64,000 bases of DNA from Colimorpha_A sp900556615 (GCA_963598415.1 CAVBUH010000073.1:1-64000), one strand, 5' to 3'. Shown: positions 1 through 9,167, counted from the first letter of the stretch. Program-made: numbers and translations. The notes: generated by a model not told the origin, from the sequence alone.

Positions 1-677
1 AAGAACTGCTCCGTCAAACTGACGAACTCGTGAAATCGCAATTTATCGAACTGTTCGGGGATCCGATTGAGAATCCGTTCGGCTGGGACACGGCAAGCCT
101 AACAACACTTGGAACCTGTAAAAACGGTATGAATTTTGGTGCTAATGAAAAGGGCGTAGAGATTAGATGCGTTGGAGTAGGCGATGTTAAGGATTTATCC
201 CAAATTAATGATTTGAATTCGTTGACATTGTTATCCCTTAACGAACTTCCCCCGAAAGAATATCTGCTTGAAGACGGAGACATAGTATTTGTCCGTTCAA
301 ACGGAAACAAGAATCTTGTTGGAAGATGCGTGGCTGTATATCCGCACAACGAACCGTTAACATTCAGTGGATTTTGCATTCGATTCAGACGAGATAATGA
401 AAACATCCTGATATCGTACCTGCTTCATTTATTAAAGCAGAAAAGTGTGCGTGCGAAACTTGTGGGACGCGGTGCCAACATCCAAAATTTGAATCAAAAA
501 ATGCTGGCATCGTTAGACATTCCTATGCCTCCACTTACCTTGCAAAACGAATACGACTCTTTTATTCAACAGACCGATAAATCAAAATTTGTCGCTTATC
601 AAGAGACCATTTTTATAGAGAAAATATTAAAATATACATATAATCACACTTTCAGGAGGAAAAACAATGTTCACTGA
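1..677 (+). CDS. hsdS: Type I restriction-modification specificity subunit, C-terminal part
   Basis: The reading frame is open from base 3, so the 5' part lies outside the window. What is visible is the central helical spacer (SQFIELFGDP), the second target-recognition domain, and the distal conserved segment (ANIQNLNQK, then DIPMPPLTLQNEY), which is typical of HsdS. HsdS gives the HsdM2S methylase and HsdR2M2S restriction complexes their DNA sequence specificity. It overlaps hsdR by 11 bases, so the two are probably translationally coupled; hsdM should lie to the left. The apparent GTG start at 30 is only an internal codon. Confidence 0.9.
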   Translation, partial: ELLRQTDELVKSQFIELFGDPIENPFGWDTASLTTLGTCKNGMNFGANEKGVEIRCVGVGDVKDLSQINDLNSLTLLSLNELPPKEYLLEDGDIVFVRSNGNKNLVGRCVAVYPHNEPLTFSGFCIRFRRDNENILISYLLHLLKQKSVRAKLVGRGANIQNLNQKMLASLDIPMPPLTLQNEYDSFIQQTDKSKFVAYQETIFIEKILKYTYNHTFRRKNNVH

Positions 678-3582
678 AGACGTAATTGAAAAAATGATAA
701 TCGATTCCTTGGTGAAAAACGGATGGGAGTATATTCCTGCCGAAAATTTGCCCAGAAACTATACGGACGTAATGGTAGAGCCCATGGTGCGCGATGCCTT
801 GATTCGTTTGAATCCTGAAATTGCCGCAAATCCTTCGTACGCTGACGAGGTTATTATCAAATTAAGACCTCTGTTTATGCAGGCAAAGGCTGCTGATCTT
901 GTTACCATCAACGAAGAATTCAAGAATCAGATCTTCGAGAAGAATTCCTTCCCGTTTGGCGAGAACCATAGCTTTATTCCGATTACATATTTCGGTATGG
1001 GTTCCGCGGAAGAAATGGCAAAGAATCGCTACGTTGTTACCAATCAGTGGGTCTATCCGCAGGTTGAGGGTGGAAAGCGTCTTGATATCGTGCTTTTGAT
1101 CAACGGTTTCCCGGTTGTTATCGGTGAAATTAAGACCGCAACCCGCGAAGCTATTTCTTGGATTGACGGCGCAGAGGATATCCTTGATTACCAAAAGAGT
1201 ATCCCCGGTATGTTTGTATCGAACATCTTCAATTTTGCTACCGAGGGCAAGCGTTTTCGTTATGGTGCTGTGGGTGCAGGTGTTACCCATTGGGGTCCTT
1301 GGCACGTTCCGGAATGCAAGGACGAAGGAACTCTTGCCGACGTTCAAAGAAGCTTGATGGCTATGATCAAGCACGAAACCGTTCTTGATATCTTCCGCTA
1401 TTTCACAATTTTCTCTACTGACAAAAAGTTCAGAAAATTTAAGGTTGTTTGCCGTTACCAGCAGTATGAGGGCGCCAACCTTATGGTTGAACGTGTGAAG
1501 GGCGGAAGGCCCAAAAAGGGCTTGATTTGGCACTTCCAGGGTAGCGGAAAGTCGCTCCTTATGGTCTTTGCAGCTCAAAAGCTCCGTATGACGAAAGAAC
1601 TCAACAATGCGACCATTCTTATCGTTCTTGACCGTATCGATCTTAAAAATCAGATTTTCGCTACGTTCAGCGCGGCAGACGTGCCCAATCTCATTATTGC
1701 AGAAGACAAGAACGATCTCCGCAACAAGCTGACCGGCGATGTCAGAAAGATTATTATCACCACCATTTTCTTGTTCGATCAGATCGATTCTGCATTGAAC
1801 CAGCGCGACAATATCGTTCTTATGGTGGATGAAGCACATAGAACCCAGGAAGGTAATCTCGGTGCAAATATGCGCAGAGCTCTGCCCAATGCATTCTTCT
1901 TCGGATTGACAGGTACGCCTATCAATCATCTTGATCACAACACCTTTGCGACATTCGGTGCAATCGAGGATGCTGCGGGATATATGAGTAAGTATTCCTT
2001 CTCGGATTCTATTCGCGACGGGGCTACGCTTCCTTTGAACTTTGAAACAGTCCCCGTAGAGCTTCACGTAGATCAGGATACTATCGACGAGGAGTTTGAC
2101 CGATTGACCGAAGAGCTCACGGAAGAGCAAAAGAACAATCTTGCCAAGAGAGTTAAGACCGAAGCATTGATCAAGGCTCCCGACCGTGTTGAAAAGGTAT
2201 GCCAGCATATCTTTGATCACTTCAAATCCAAGGTTGAGCCTAACGGTTTCAAGGGCATGGTCGTTTGCTATGACCGTGAGAGCTGTGTTCTTTTCAAGGA
2301 GCAGTTGGATGCGCTGTTCGGTGACGAGTATCATACCGCTATCGTAATGGATACCAACAACGATAAAGCCAATAAGTATATTGCTTACAGAAGAAGTACC
2401 GACGAGGAACAGAAGCTTCTTGACAAGTTCAGAGATCCCAAGGTTCCGCTTCAGCTTTTGATCGTCACATCCAAGCTTCTTACAGGCTTTGATGCACCTA
2501 TTCTTCAGGTTCAGTATCTGGACAAGCCTATGAAGGATCACACGCTCCTTCAGGCAATTTGCCGTACCAACCGTGTATACGGAGATAAGCCTAATGGCCT
2601 TATCGTTGACTATATCGGGATTTTTGATAAATTTGCACGTGCATTGAACTTTGACGAAGAAAGCATGCGCAACGTCATTAAGAATATTGAAGGAGTAAAG
2701 GAACAGATTCCCCAGCTGGTGGACAAGTGCTTGGCATATTTTCCCGGAGTGGACAGAACTAATTCTTCTTGGGAAGGACTCGCTGCCGCACAACAGTGTT
2801 TGCCCAATGACGAAATCCGTGATAAGTTTGGTGCCGATTTCCGAGTGTTGAATAGGATTTGGAATATCGTTTCGCCCGATCCTTGTCTGCAGGCATACAA
2901 GTTCGATTATAAATGGCTTTCGATGGTTTATGAATCCGTGCGCCCCTCCGACGATACTGGTCACTTGATTTGGAGCACGCTTGGTCCCAAAACTATGGAG
3001 CTTGTTCGCGAGAATATTACCGCAATCGGCATCAAGGGCGATGTTGCCGTTCTTGAAGCGGACGCCGATATTATCGAGCAATTTATCAACGATAAGGAAA
3101 AGAGCAAAAAGGCTGCCCAGCGTATCGAAATCAACCTCGCAGCTATTATCAAAGGTCATATTGACAATCCCGAATTTATTTCTCTTGGAGAGCGCCTTGA
3201 GAGATTGAGAAAGCAGCACGAACAGGGATTACTCAACGGAGCGGAATTCTTGAAGCAGTTGCTTGATTTGGCGAAGGATACTGCTGCGGCTGTTCGTAAA
3301 GCGCAAGCCGAAGCTCCGGAACCTCCCAAAGAGGAGAAAGGCAAAGCAGCGCTCACCGAATTGTTCAATAGCGTTAAGAATCGTAGCACGCCTATCATCG
3401 TTGAGCGTATGGTCAACGAGATTGACGAGATTGTAAAAATCGTTCGTTTCCCCGGGTGGAAGGATACTCCCCAAGGAAGAAACGATGTCGAAAAGGCTTT
3501 GAGATCTGTATTCGTCAGAAAGAAACTGTTCGACAACGAGCTGTTTGAGAAAGCTTACGGATATGTGGAGCAGTATTATTAA
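667..3582 (+). CDS. hsdR: Type I restriction enzyme R subunit
   Basis: A 971-residue protein of normal HsdR length. The N-terminal PD-(D/E)XK-type nuclease region contains GEIKTATREA near residue 155. Superfamily 2 motor motifs follow: HFQGSGKS (motif I, about residue 290), VMVDEAHR (motif II, about 385), FFGLTGTP (motif III), and TGFDAP with QAICRTNR (motifs V and VI). A helical C-terminal region for HsdM contact completes it. It translocates DNA with ATP and cleaves DNA lacking the cognate methylation. The ATG follows AGGAGG at 655-660 and lies inside the end of hsdS. No disruption is visible. Confidence 0.96.
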   Translation: MFTEDVIEKMIIDSLVKNGWEYIPAENLPRNYTDVMVEPMVRDALIRLNPEIAANPSYADEVIIKLRPLFMQAKAADLVTINEEFKNQIFEKNSFPFGENHSFIPITYFGMGSAEEMAKNRYVVTNQWVYPQVEGGKRLDIVLLINGFPVVIGEIKTATREAISWIDGAEDILDYQKSIPGMFVSNIFNFATEGKRFRYGAVGAGVTHWGPWHVPECKDEGTLADVQRSLMAMIKHETVLDIFRYFTIFSTDKKFRKFKVVCRYQQYEGANLMVERVKGGRPKKGLIWHFQGSGKSLLMVFAAQKLRMTKELNNATILIVLDRIDLKNQIFATFSAADVPNLIIAEDKNDLRNKLTGDVRKIIITTIFLFDQIDSALNQRDNIVLMVDEAHRTQEGNLGANMRRALPNAFFFGLTGTPINHLDHNTFATFGAIEDAAGYMSKYSFSDSIRDGATLPLNFETVPVELHVDQDTIDEEFDRLTEELTEEQKNNLAKRVKTEALIKAPDRVEKVCQHIFDHFKSKVEPNGFKGMVVCYDRESCVLFKEQLDALFGDEYHTAIVMDTNNDKANKYIAYRRSTDEEQKLLDKFRDPKVPLQLLIVTSKLLTGFDAPILQVQYLDKPMKDHTLLQAICRTNRVYGDKPNGLIVDYIGIFDKFARALNFDEESMRNVIKNIEGVKEQIPQLVDKCLAYFPGVDRTNSSWEGLAAAQQCLPNDEIRDKFGADFRVLNRIWNIVSPDPCLQAYKFDYKWLSMVYESVRPSDDTGHLIWSTLGPKTMELVRENITAIGIKGDVAVLEADADIIEQFINDKEKSKKAAQRIEINLAAIIKGHIDNPEFISLGERLERLRKQHEQGLLNGAEFLKQLLDLAKDTAAAVRKAQAEAPEPPKEEKGKAALTELFNSVKNRSTPIIVERMVNEIDEIVKIVRFPGWKDTPQGRNDVEKALRSVFVRKKLFDNELFEKAYGYVEQYY

Positions 3583-3649
3583 TACACAAATTGATTCGGA
3601 TGATTCTCTAATGGTTTTTGAATAATGATAAAAACGGAGGACTATCAAT

Positions 3650-5263
3650 ATGCCGATGTATCTGAAACGCGATACTATAAGATTATTAGAATCCAGTGTA
3701 GAGGCAATCAGCTTGGCGGTTACCTCTCTTGGTCTACCACAACGGCACGAATTTCGTGAGGAGGTTGCTCAAAACTCAATTGCGATCGGATTGACAGGTG
3801 TGGCAGCCGAACTGGCAATGAGTTCTATTATTGTTCAAGCTAAAGGAGAAAATGCGCTTCGGCAGACATCTGGATTTTATAAAACTGGCGGAATTATTGT
3901 AGATGATTTTAAGGATTTGATAAATTCAAAAATCCCCAAACTTCTGTTTTTAACTCAAAATGTAGAAAAACCATTAGAACATATAAATGCTATATTGCTC
4001 GCTTCATCAAAATTCAAGATGCTTACAAAATCAAGGGCGGGCGGACTACATGCCGGTATTGGACCATCCCGTGATGTATGTGTTGCTTGCATTAATGAGG
4101 TATTATCATTTTTAAGGCTTCTGGGAAAATCATCAAGAATCAAACCTTATACGGAAACTGTGCCTCAAACTATTGTAATTCAAAAAAGTTATGAGTTGAT
4201 TGTTGAAGATCTTATTAACAAAGTTAATTCTGCAACATCCACCGAAGATAAGGTTTCTGCATTAGCATCAATTTTCTTGGTAATTCCTGAATTACCAGAA
4301 AATGAACCGGATTGGCTTGCCGCATTTGATAGAGTTATGGTTTCTCCTAAAGATAGCGATATTGCATTTTTATTAGACACACTAAAGCAATCGAAATATG
4401 CATCTTTGGTAAAAGTTTCTCCGTCCAATAATTCTATCCCAGTTAGCGTTCAAAAAGGCGTTCCCGGTGCTCTTCCAATGGAACCTCAATATTTGAAAAA
4501 ATCGTTTTCAAATATTAGGGATAGATGTTATGCAGATCGAGGAACGGCAAATGGAAGGCTTGATCAAGGACTATTTGATCCACCGCCGATTGAATCAGTC
4601 TATGAAATATTTTCTTTAGGTCTACACACATTACAAATTGTTGATAAACCCGAAGATAAACTGCTGGCTGTTGATAGTTGGCCATTAATCGCATCCAGTC
4701 TTTCGTATCAGGGAACGTTGGGACCTTATTGGTATTTTGTTAGAAACACATCAGATTGGGGACAACTTGATGCTTATATGCTCAAAGCATCAAAAGTGGC
4801 TGGTAAAAAGTTTGAGAAGGGATACAAAGAGTTCAAGTCCCGATTCGAAGTATTAAAAGCAGGAAAATCAATTGGTAGCAAAGATAAAGTTATTTCAGCA
4901 TTGCTTGAGTATCACGACAAAGCATCCGAAAAGCGAGCTCAACTTCTTGAATTGGCAATAAAATATAAAGGCAAAGACAAAGAATTGTGTGAGCAGGCAT
5001 ATTTAGATCTTAGTCGAGTTGTGGAAGAAAAAATGAATGTCGGACAGTTTTTGATAAATGTTGTTAACAACATTTATGTTTTTGCGAATGAAAATAGCAA
5101 AAAATATTGGACTCGAACGTTTTGTGAAGCTGCATCCGAAATAGAAGACTGCACTGGATTGTTAGCGGTTTTAAAAGATTCTTCTTTAGAATTGGCATAC
5201 ACACCCTCACGAAAAGCTCTACGAGTAATAGACTTTATTTATTATGGTCCTACTATTACATAA
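3650..5263 (+). CDS. Unrecognised 537-residue protein downstream of hsdR
   Basis: I do not recognise the family. The start follows GGAGG at 3635-3639, 67 bases after hsdR, in the same direction, so it may be cotranscribed with the restriction genes. It has no signal peptide or transmembrane segment, no Walker motif and no evident nuclease motif. It is mainly helical, with a Lys/Glu-rich stretch at about residues 380-460. It is more A+T-rich than hsdR, with different codon use, which suggests it was added later. By position it could be a restriction-locus accessory or a separate defence gene; that is inference. Confidence 0.8.
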   Translation: MPMYLKRDTIRLLESSVEAISLAVTSLGLPQRHEFREEVAQNSIAIGLTGVAAELAMSSIIVQAKGENALRQTSGFYKTGGIIVDDFKDLINSKIPKLLFLTQNVEKPLEHINAILLASSKFKMLTKSRAGGLHAGIGPSRDVCVACINEVLSFLRLLGKSSRIKPYTETVPQTIVIQKSYELIVEDLINKVNSATSTEDKVSALASIFLVIPELPENEPDWLAAFDRVMVSPKDSDIAFLLDTLKQSKYASLVKVSPSNNSIPVSVQKGVPGALPMEPQYLKKSFSNIRDRCYADRGTANGRLDQGLFDPPPIESVYEIFSLGLHTLQIVDKPEDKLLAVDSWPLIASSLSYQGTLGPYWYFVRNTSDWGQLDAYMLKASKVAGKKFEKGYKEFKSRFEVLKAGKSIGSKDKVISALLEYHDKASEKRAQLLELAIKYKGKDKELCEQAYLDLSRVVEEKMNVGQFLINVVNNIYVFANENSKKYWTRTFCEAASEIEDCTGLLAVLKDSSLELAYTPSRKALRVIDFIYYGPTIT

Positions 5264-5644
5264 TTGTTGAACGATGAGTGGAAAAATCTTTGTTCGATTA
5301 ATATGTATGGTGCTTTTTCAATAAAAAACAAAACTTGCTTGAATACTGTAAGAAAAACATATGGCAGATCGATATAATATTTGTTTGATGAAAATTTTGT
5401 AATGTCAGTAGCAAATAATCACCATATCGCAAGTTCAAATCTGAAACGACCAAGTTTTCAATTTCAAACTGACAATAGATTTTTGGGGAATTTTGTGCAA
5501 CGGATGAGTTTATTTGGATTTTGTTTTAAGTAAACTTAATTAAAGTTGATGCTTTTTTCTGCACATTCAAAGGTTGTTTCGCAGATGTGATTGCAAGTTT
5601 TATAATAATCGAAGTTTATTAACAACAAAAGGATCTATTCTCTC
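5264..5644. other. A+T-rich intergenic stretch
   Basis: No credible gene, RNA gene or strong hairpin was found. It separates the type I locus from the first mobilizable element, whose promoter begins at 5645, so the element's left end may lie here. Confidence 0.6.
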
Positions 5645-5673
5645 TGGACTTCTGTCCCTTTCTGTGATATTGT
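5645..5673 (+). promoter_or_regulatory. Promoter module copy 1
   Basis: TGGACT (5645-5650), a 17-base spacer and TATTGT (5668-5673) lie inside a conserved block beginning ATTCTCTCTGGACT. Near-identical blocks occur at 16081, 18109 and 10451. The first gene, with AAGGAGG and ATG at 5704, follows closely. Interpretation as a sigma-A-type promoter is inferred from spacing and repeated placement before element genes. Confidence 0.6.
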
Positions 5674-5703
5674 GTGTGCTACCACGAAAAGGAGGTAGTG
5701 CAT

Positions 5704-5976
5704 ATGACACGGACAAAACAAGTAAATAGCAAAAATGGAGCGGTTCTGAATCGGGATTTCCCGAGGCGGGGCCGCTCTCTCATTATGGTGCCGGAGGAGC
5801 TAAAAAGGCTTTATCCTAACGCCAAGCCGGAGCATATCGAAATGGCGCTGGAGCGGTTCGATCAGCACGAACGTGATGAGGGCGAAAGCGAGATTGAGCT
5901 TTTCGGCAAGGTGCTTGCAGCGGTAATCATTGACGAAACAATCGGAAAGCGAGGTGGCGCGAATGAACATCATTGA
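5704..5976 (+). CDS. Small element protein, first gene of mobilizable element
   Basis: A 90-residue protein whose start is set by AAGGAGG at 5689-5695. No family is recognised with certainty. The N-terminus is basic (KQVNSKNGAVLNRDFPRRG) and the rest is helical and acidic. It overlaps the next gene by 14 bases, so the two are coupled. Position directly behind the promoter module suggests an early-expressed accessory of the element. Confidence 0.7.
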   Translation: MTRTKQVNSKNGAVLNRDFPRRGRSLIMVPEELKRLYPNAKPEHIEMALERFDQHERDEGESEIELFGKVLAAVIIDETIGKRGGANEHH

Positions 5977-6235
5977 AGAATTATGGTATGGCAACATCAG
6001 CCCGTGCGAGAGGGACTTCAAGAAAGGTAGCAAGTATTCGGAATTGCTCGGGTACATCGTACGGCACGAGGAAGACCTGCAGAAACGGATGAACGATGAG
6101 GAAAAAGAGATCTTCGAAAAGTTTGCCGAATGCACCAACGAAATGTACGGCATCGCAGAGCGAGAGGCGTTCGTAAGAGGCTTTACGCTCGGCGCCAGGA
6201 TCATCATCGAAATAATGAATACGGAAATCGAATAA
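5963..6235 (+). CDS. DUF6809-like small protein
   Basis: A 90-residue protein opening MNIIEELWYGNISPCER, a pattern I associate with the DUF6809 family found repeatedly in Clostridial mobile elements; function unknown. ATG at 5963 has GAGGTGG upstream. The C-terminal helix contains FVRGFTLGARIIIEIM. It overlaps the preceding gene and is followed 18 bases later by the secreted-protein gene, so the three form one small operon. Confidence 0.7.
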   Translation: MNIIEELWYGNISPCERDFKKGSKYSELLGYIVRHEEDLQKRMNDEEKEIFEKFAECTNEMYGIAEREAFVRGFTLGARIIIEIMNTEIE

Positions 6236-6253
6236 CAGAAAGGAATTACATAT

Positions 6254-6724
6254 ATGAAAAAGTTAATCATCATTATCCTTGCAATGATTATGACGTTCTT
6301 TAGCGCACCGCAAAAGGGCGCAGATCAACCGCACGTGACCGCCGAAAAACCGTCACAGACGGCGATAACGGTACATGTGGAGCAAGTACCCGAAGAAAGC
6401 GAAAAGCCCGCAGAAACGGCATTTGTGAGCGAGGTGACGGAGGTAGAAACAACGACCGAAGGGACAAACGATGAAGCCCCCGTAATTCAAGAAATGATTG
6501 CGGAAGAATGCATCGAGGTCACGGAAGAAATCATTACCGAAACGAAAGACGAAACCGTCGAATGTATTGACGAAGGCTACCAAAACCTTGTGGAATACAA
6601 ACCGCAGATCGGCGGTCAGCCTAACCCCTTCGAGAATGACATACCAACCGAGATCGATGATCGACCTGTCGAGGACTATGTAGGTGAAGGCGAAGACCGT
6701 CCCGGCGAAGGAAAACACTTCTGA
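6254..6724 (+). CDS. Small secreted acidic protein
   Basis: A 156-residue protein with MKKLIIIILAMIMTFFSAP at the N-terminus, a signal peptide or membrane anchor. The remainder is low-complexity and rich in Glu, Thr, Val and Pro, with no cysteine lipobox in the usual place. RBS AAAGGA lies at 6239-6244. Exported low-complexity proteins of this type are common in Bacillota elements; no enzymatic motif is seen and the role is unknown. A strong terminator follows directly and closes the operon. Confidence 0.7.
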   Translation: MKKLIIIILAMIMTFFSAPQKGADQPHVTAEKPSQTAITVHVEQVPEESEKPAETAFVSEVTEVETTTEGTNDEAPVIQEMIAEECIEVTEEIITETKDETVECIDEGYQNLVEYKPQIGGQPNPFENDIPTEIDDRPVEDYVGEGEDRPGEGKHF

Positions 6725-6730
6725 GGTTCA

Positions 6731-6760
6731 AAAGGTGGGCGCAAATACGCCCACCTTTTT
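6731..6760 (+). terminator. Rho-independent terminator
   Basis: AAAGGTGGGCG and CGCCCACCTTT form an 11-base-pair stem around a six-base loop, followed by T residues, seven bases after the preceding stop codon. Confidence 0.9.
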
Positions 6761-6779
6761 GCGACTTCATAAAACCCTA

Positions 6780-6808
6780 TTGAAAACGCAAAACAGTTCG
6801 TGTATAAT
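6780..6808 (+). promoter_or_regulatory. Promoter upstream of the noncoding block
   Basis: TTGAAA (6780-6785), a 17-base spacer and TATAAT (6803-6808). No gene starts downstream before 7661. A further TATAAT lies at 6885-6890. Transcription would run into the candidate RNA. Confidence 0.6.
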
Positions 6809-6890
6809 ATGGTCACAGGGTTCGAAGCAGTAAAATATTTCCTTCAGCTTACATACTTCAACATATTTCTCGGCCCACATTTGATATAAT

Positions 6891-7087
6891 ACTGTCGAGG
6901 AAACTCAAAAGACAATTTAATAGCGTTATGTATCGTACATAGCATCCATCCGCCGGACACGCTGATTACCGATCAGTAAAGCAAGCCGGAAAAGAGCTTA
7001 TATCCACCCGCAAGGGTGAGAACACTGACCATCGAGATAGGGCATGACATACACTGATTTTTCAGTGGTATCGTCATGCCCTTTTTT
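6891..7087 (+). ncRNA. Candidate structured noncoding RNA with intrinsic terminator
   Basis: About 190 bases without a plausible ORF, preceded by promoter elements and ending in a strong terminator. Visible stems: ATGTA/TACAT at 6928-6941, CTGAT/ATCAG at 6962-6976, and CACCC-GCAA-GGGTG at 7005-7018, a GNRA tetraloop. The terminal hairpin is GGGCATGAC/GTCATGCCC at 7040-7081 with an inner CACTG/CAGTG stem, then six T. I cannot assign it to a known RNA family. It sits between the accessory operon and the origin-like repeats, so it could control replication of the element or be an independent small RNA. Confidence 0.45.
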
Positions 7088-7118
7088 AGTTGTCATTTTG
7101 CAGTTTAGGTGTTTCAAA

Positions 7119-7570
7119 GTAAACAATTCGTTAATTGTCAAAAAAAGCGGTGGTCAAATCTCAAAAAAATGCCCAATAGAGGATGGAGGGGTTTTTCAGT
7201 AAATAATTTGTTAATTCTCCAAAAAATCTTCGTTCAAATCGAAAAAAAGTCAGCAATAAAGGATGAGGGATATTACGTAAAGAAAAAGTTTCGTACAAGC
7301 GGAAAAATAGTGTGGAATATAAGGTGAGAGTACTTTTTGTTCCGCCCAAATCGAAAAAAAGTGTGGAATATAAAGTGAAGTATAAAATTTGCTTCGTCCA
7401 AATTCAAAAAAAGTGCCCAATAAAGGATGAAGAGAGCTTTCCTAAAAAGGTCAAAAAAGTGCCCAATAAAGGATAGAGGAATCTTTCCTAAAACTCAATA
7501 AATGTCAGCAATAAAAGATAGAAGTACATTCCTAAAAATCAGAAAAAAGTGTGGGATATAAAGTGAGGGG
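7119..7570 (+). repeat. Iteron-like array, candidate replication origin
   Basis: Eight imperfect direct repeats, each an A-run followed by a core such as GTGCCCAATAAAGGATGA, GTCAGCAATAAAGGATGA or GTGTGGAATATAAAGTGA. Core starts are near 7169, 7249, 7310, 7361, 7413, 7459, 7503 and 7550, spaced 44-80 bases. The first two copies lie in a larger ~80-base duplication (7119 and 7199, each with TTAATT). The array ends ~90 bases before a RepA-like ATPase gene, the usual layout of iterons and their initiator. Origin function is inferred. Confidence 0.6.
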
Positions 7571-7660
7571 GTATAAAAAGAGCTTTCTCGCCGGCTACTA
7601 CTTAGAGGGATCTTTTTCTTAAAGATAAAAATACATCAATAAAACCAAGGAGGTAAACAA

Positions 7661-8641
7661 ATGGACAAACAAATGAAGCTGGTCTCGATCTCCGAAATCG
7701 AACTGCAAGAGGTGGAATGGTTGTGGTACCCGTACATTCCGTTCGGGAAGATCACGATCATCCAAGGTGATCCGGGTGAGGGTAAAACTACGCTCGGGCT
7801 CAGGCTTGCGGCGGCGTGTTCCAACGGTCACGGCTTTCCCGGTATGGAGGAACGCGCACCCATCAGCGTGATCTATCAGACTGCCGAGGACGGTCTTGGC
7901 GACACGGTGAAGCCGAGGCTGATGGAAGCGGAAGCAAACGAGAATCTCATCTTCAACATCAGCGAAGAAACCGACGTGCTGACGCTGAAGGACGAGCGCA
8001 TCGAAGCGGCGATCAAAGCAACGGGTGCGAAGCTGATGATCTTTGATCCCATCCAAGGCTACGTTGGAGAGGATACCGACATCAACCGAGCAAACGAGAT
8101 CCGCACTGTGATGCGCGGTATCGCAAGGATCGCTGAGGAGACGGGTTGCGCGATTGTATTCGTGGGGCATCTCAACAAGATGAAAGGAACGAACAGCGCA
8201 TACCGCGGGCTTGGCACCATCGACTTCCGTGCATCGGCGCGAAGCGTTCTTCTTGTCGGCAGGCTTCGAAAGATGCCAAACGTGCGCGTTATCGTTCACG
8301 ACAAGTCCTCCCTTGCGCCCGAAGGAAAATCCATGGCGTTCAATCTCGGTAACGACGAGGGCTTCAAATGGCTTGACGGTTACGACAAGATCACAGCGGA
8401 CGAGCTTCTCGGCGGCGGTGAAGCTGAAACGAAAACCGATCAGGCAGAGGACTTGATTCTCGATATGCTTTCCTCGGGTGAGTTCGTTCCCGCAGAAAAG
8501 ATCTTCGAAAAAGCAAAGGAGCTGGGCATTTCACAGCGCACAGTTAACGAGGCTAAGCTGAAGAACAAAAGCATCGTTACGAAGAAGATCGGCAAGCGTT
8601 GGTTTTGGGCGATCCCCGATAGCGCCGAAGAAACGGCATGA
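7661..8641 (+). CDS. RepA-like AAA family ATPase (AAA_25 type)
   Basis: A 326-residue protein with Walker A GDPGEGKTT at residues 36-44 and Walker B LMIFDP at about 125-130, then FVGHLNK, the pattern of the RepA/DnaB-like hexameric helicases of plasmids and mobilizable elements. A C-terminal winged-helix-like segment covers about residues 255-320. RBS AAGGAGG at 7649-7655 fixes the start. It lies just after the repeat array and before MobC and relaxase, so it probably drives autonomous replication or single-strand processing of the excised element. Confidence 0.85.
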   Translation: MDKQMKLVSISEIELQEVEWLWYPYIPFGKITIIQGDPGEGKTTLGLRLAAACSNGHGFPGMEERAPISVIYQTAEDGLGDTVKPRLMEAEANENLIFNISEETDVLTLKDERIEAAIKATGAKLMIFDPIQGYVGEDTDINRANEIRTVMRGIARIAEETGCAIVFVGHLNKMKGTNSAYRGLGTIDFRASARSVLLVGRLRKMPNVRVIVHDKSSLAPEGKSMAFNLGNDEGFKWLDGYDKITADELLGGGEAETKTDQAEDLILDMLSSGEFVPAEKIFEKAKELGISQRTVNEAKLKNKSIVTKKIGKRWFWAIPDSAEETA

Positions 8642-8739
8642 AGATTGTAACATTGCAGAGTGTCTCTGGTGCAAGGTTGAAGATTGCAGCCTTTGGGAAG
8701 ATCACGCACAGTGTCACTTGCATTGTTGCATTGTTAAAA

Positions 8740-8830
8740 CGGGGGTTGGGGTTACCGTCATTGGGTTACCGTCGCAAGTTTCGCCTTTGTCGGTCAAACC
8801 GACGGCAATGCGGGCTAAGCCCACCCCCCT
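8740..8830 (+). other. Candidate oriT upstream of MobC
   Basis: Non-coding 211-base gap before mobC. It holds a duplicated GGGTTACCGTC, a hairpin GTCGGT/ACCGAC at 8789-8803 and GGGCT/AGCCC at about 8813-8823. Transfer origins usually lie here, with inverted repeats next to the nick site. It does not share the GTAGC-AGCATAGG motif seen in the other two elements. Confidence 0.35.
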
Positions 8831-8852
8831 ATGATGAAAGTGAGGTAAGAAA

Positions 8853-9164
8853 TTGAAAGAAAACAGAAGCAAGCGGGTGACATTCCGCGTCACCGAAGAG
8901 GAATACAAACGGCTCGAAGAGCTTGCGTACGGCTCGTACAGACTGATTTCCGTTTACTGCCGTGACTGTGTATTCGGCAAGAAGATCACCGTAATCCCTG
9001 GTGTTGACGATGCGGCAAAGCAGCTTCGTCACATCGGGAACAATCTCAATCAGCTTAGTTGGCGTGTCAACGAAGGCACTCTCACGGCGGTGAATCTGGA
9101 AGAAACGAAGCGTGAGCTTGCAAAGATCTTTGAGCTGCTCAATGAAAAAATGAAAGGAGCATGA
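8853..9164 (+). CDS. mobC: MobC-like relaxosome accessory protein
   Basis: A 103-residue protein, N-terminally ribbon-helix-helix-like (RVTFRVTEEEYKRLEELA), followed by the MobC signature LRHIGNNLNQLSWRVN. It helps the relaxase open DNA at oriT. No in-frame ATG fits; the TTG at 8853 has GTGAGGT at 8840-8846 and is the likely start. The relaxase gene follows four bases after the stop, so the two are coupled. Confidence 0.85.
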   Translation: MKENRSKRVTFRVTEEEYKRLEELAYGSYRLISVYCRDCVFGKKITVIPGVDDAAKQLRHIGNNLNQLSWRVNEGTLTAVNLEETKRELAKIFELLNEKMKGA

Positions 9165-9167
9165 GCG

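Noticed and set aside
862..3219. 785-codon open frame antisense to hsdR
   Set aside because: It is the shadow of a strongly biased coding sequence; the product has no recognisable domain, and HsdR motifs are unambiguous on the plus strand.
7119..7570. CRISPR array
   Set aside because: Repeats are imperfect, of three subtypes, with irregular 44-80 base periods and no cas genes; iterons fit better.
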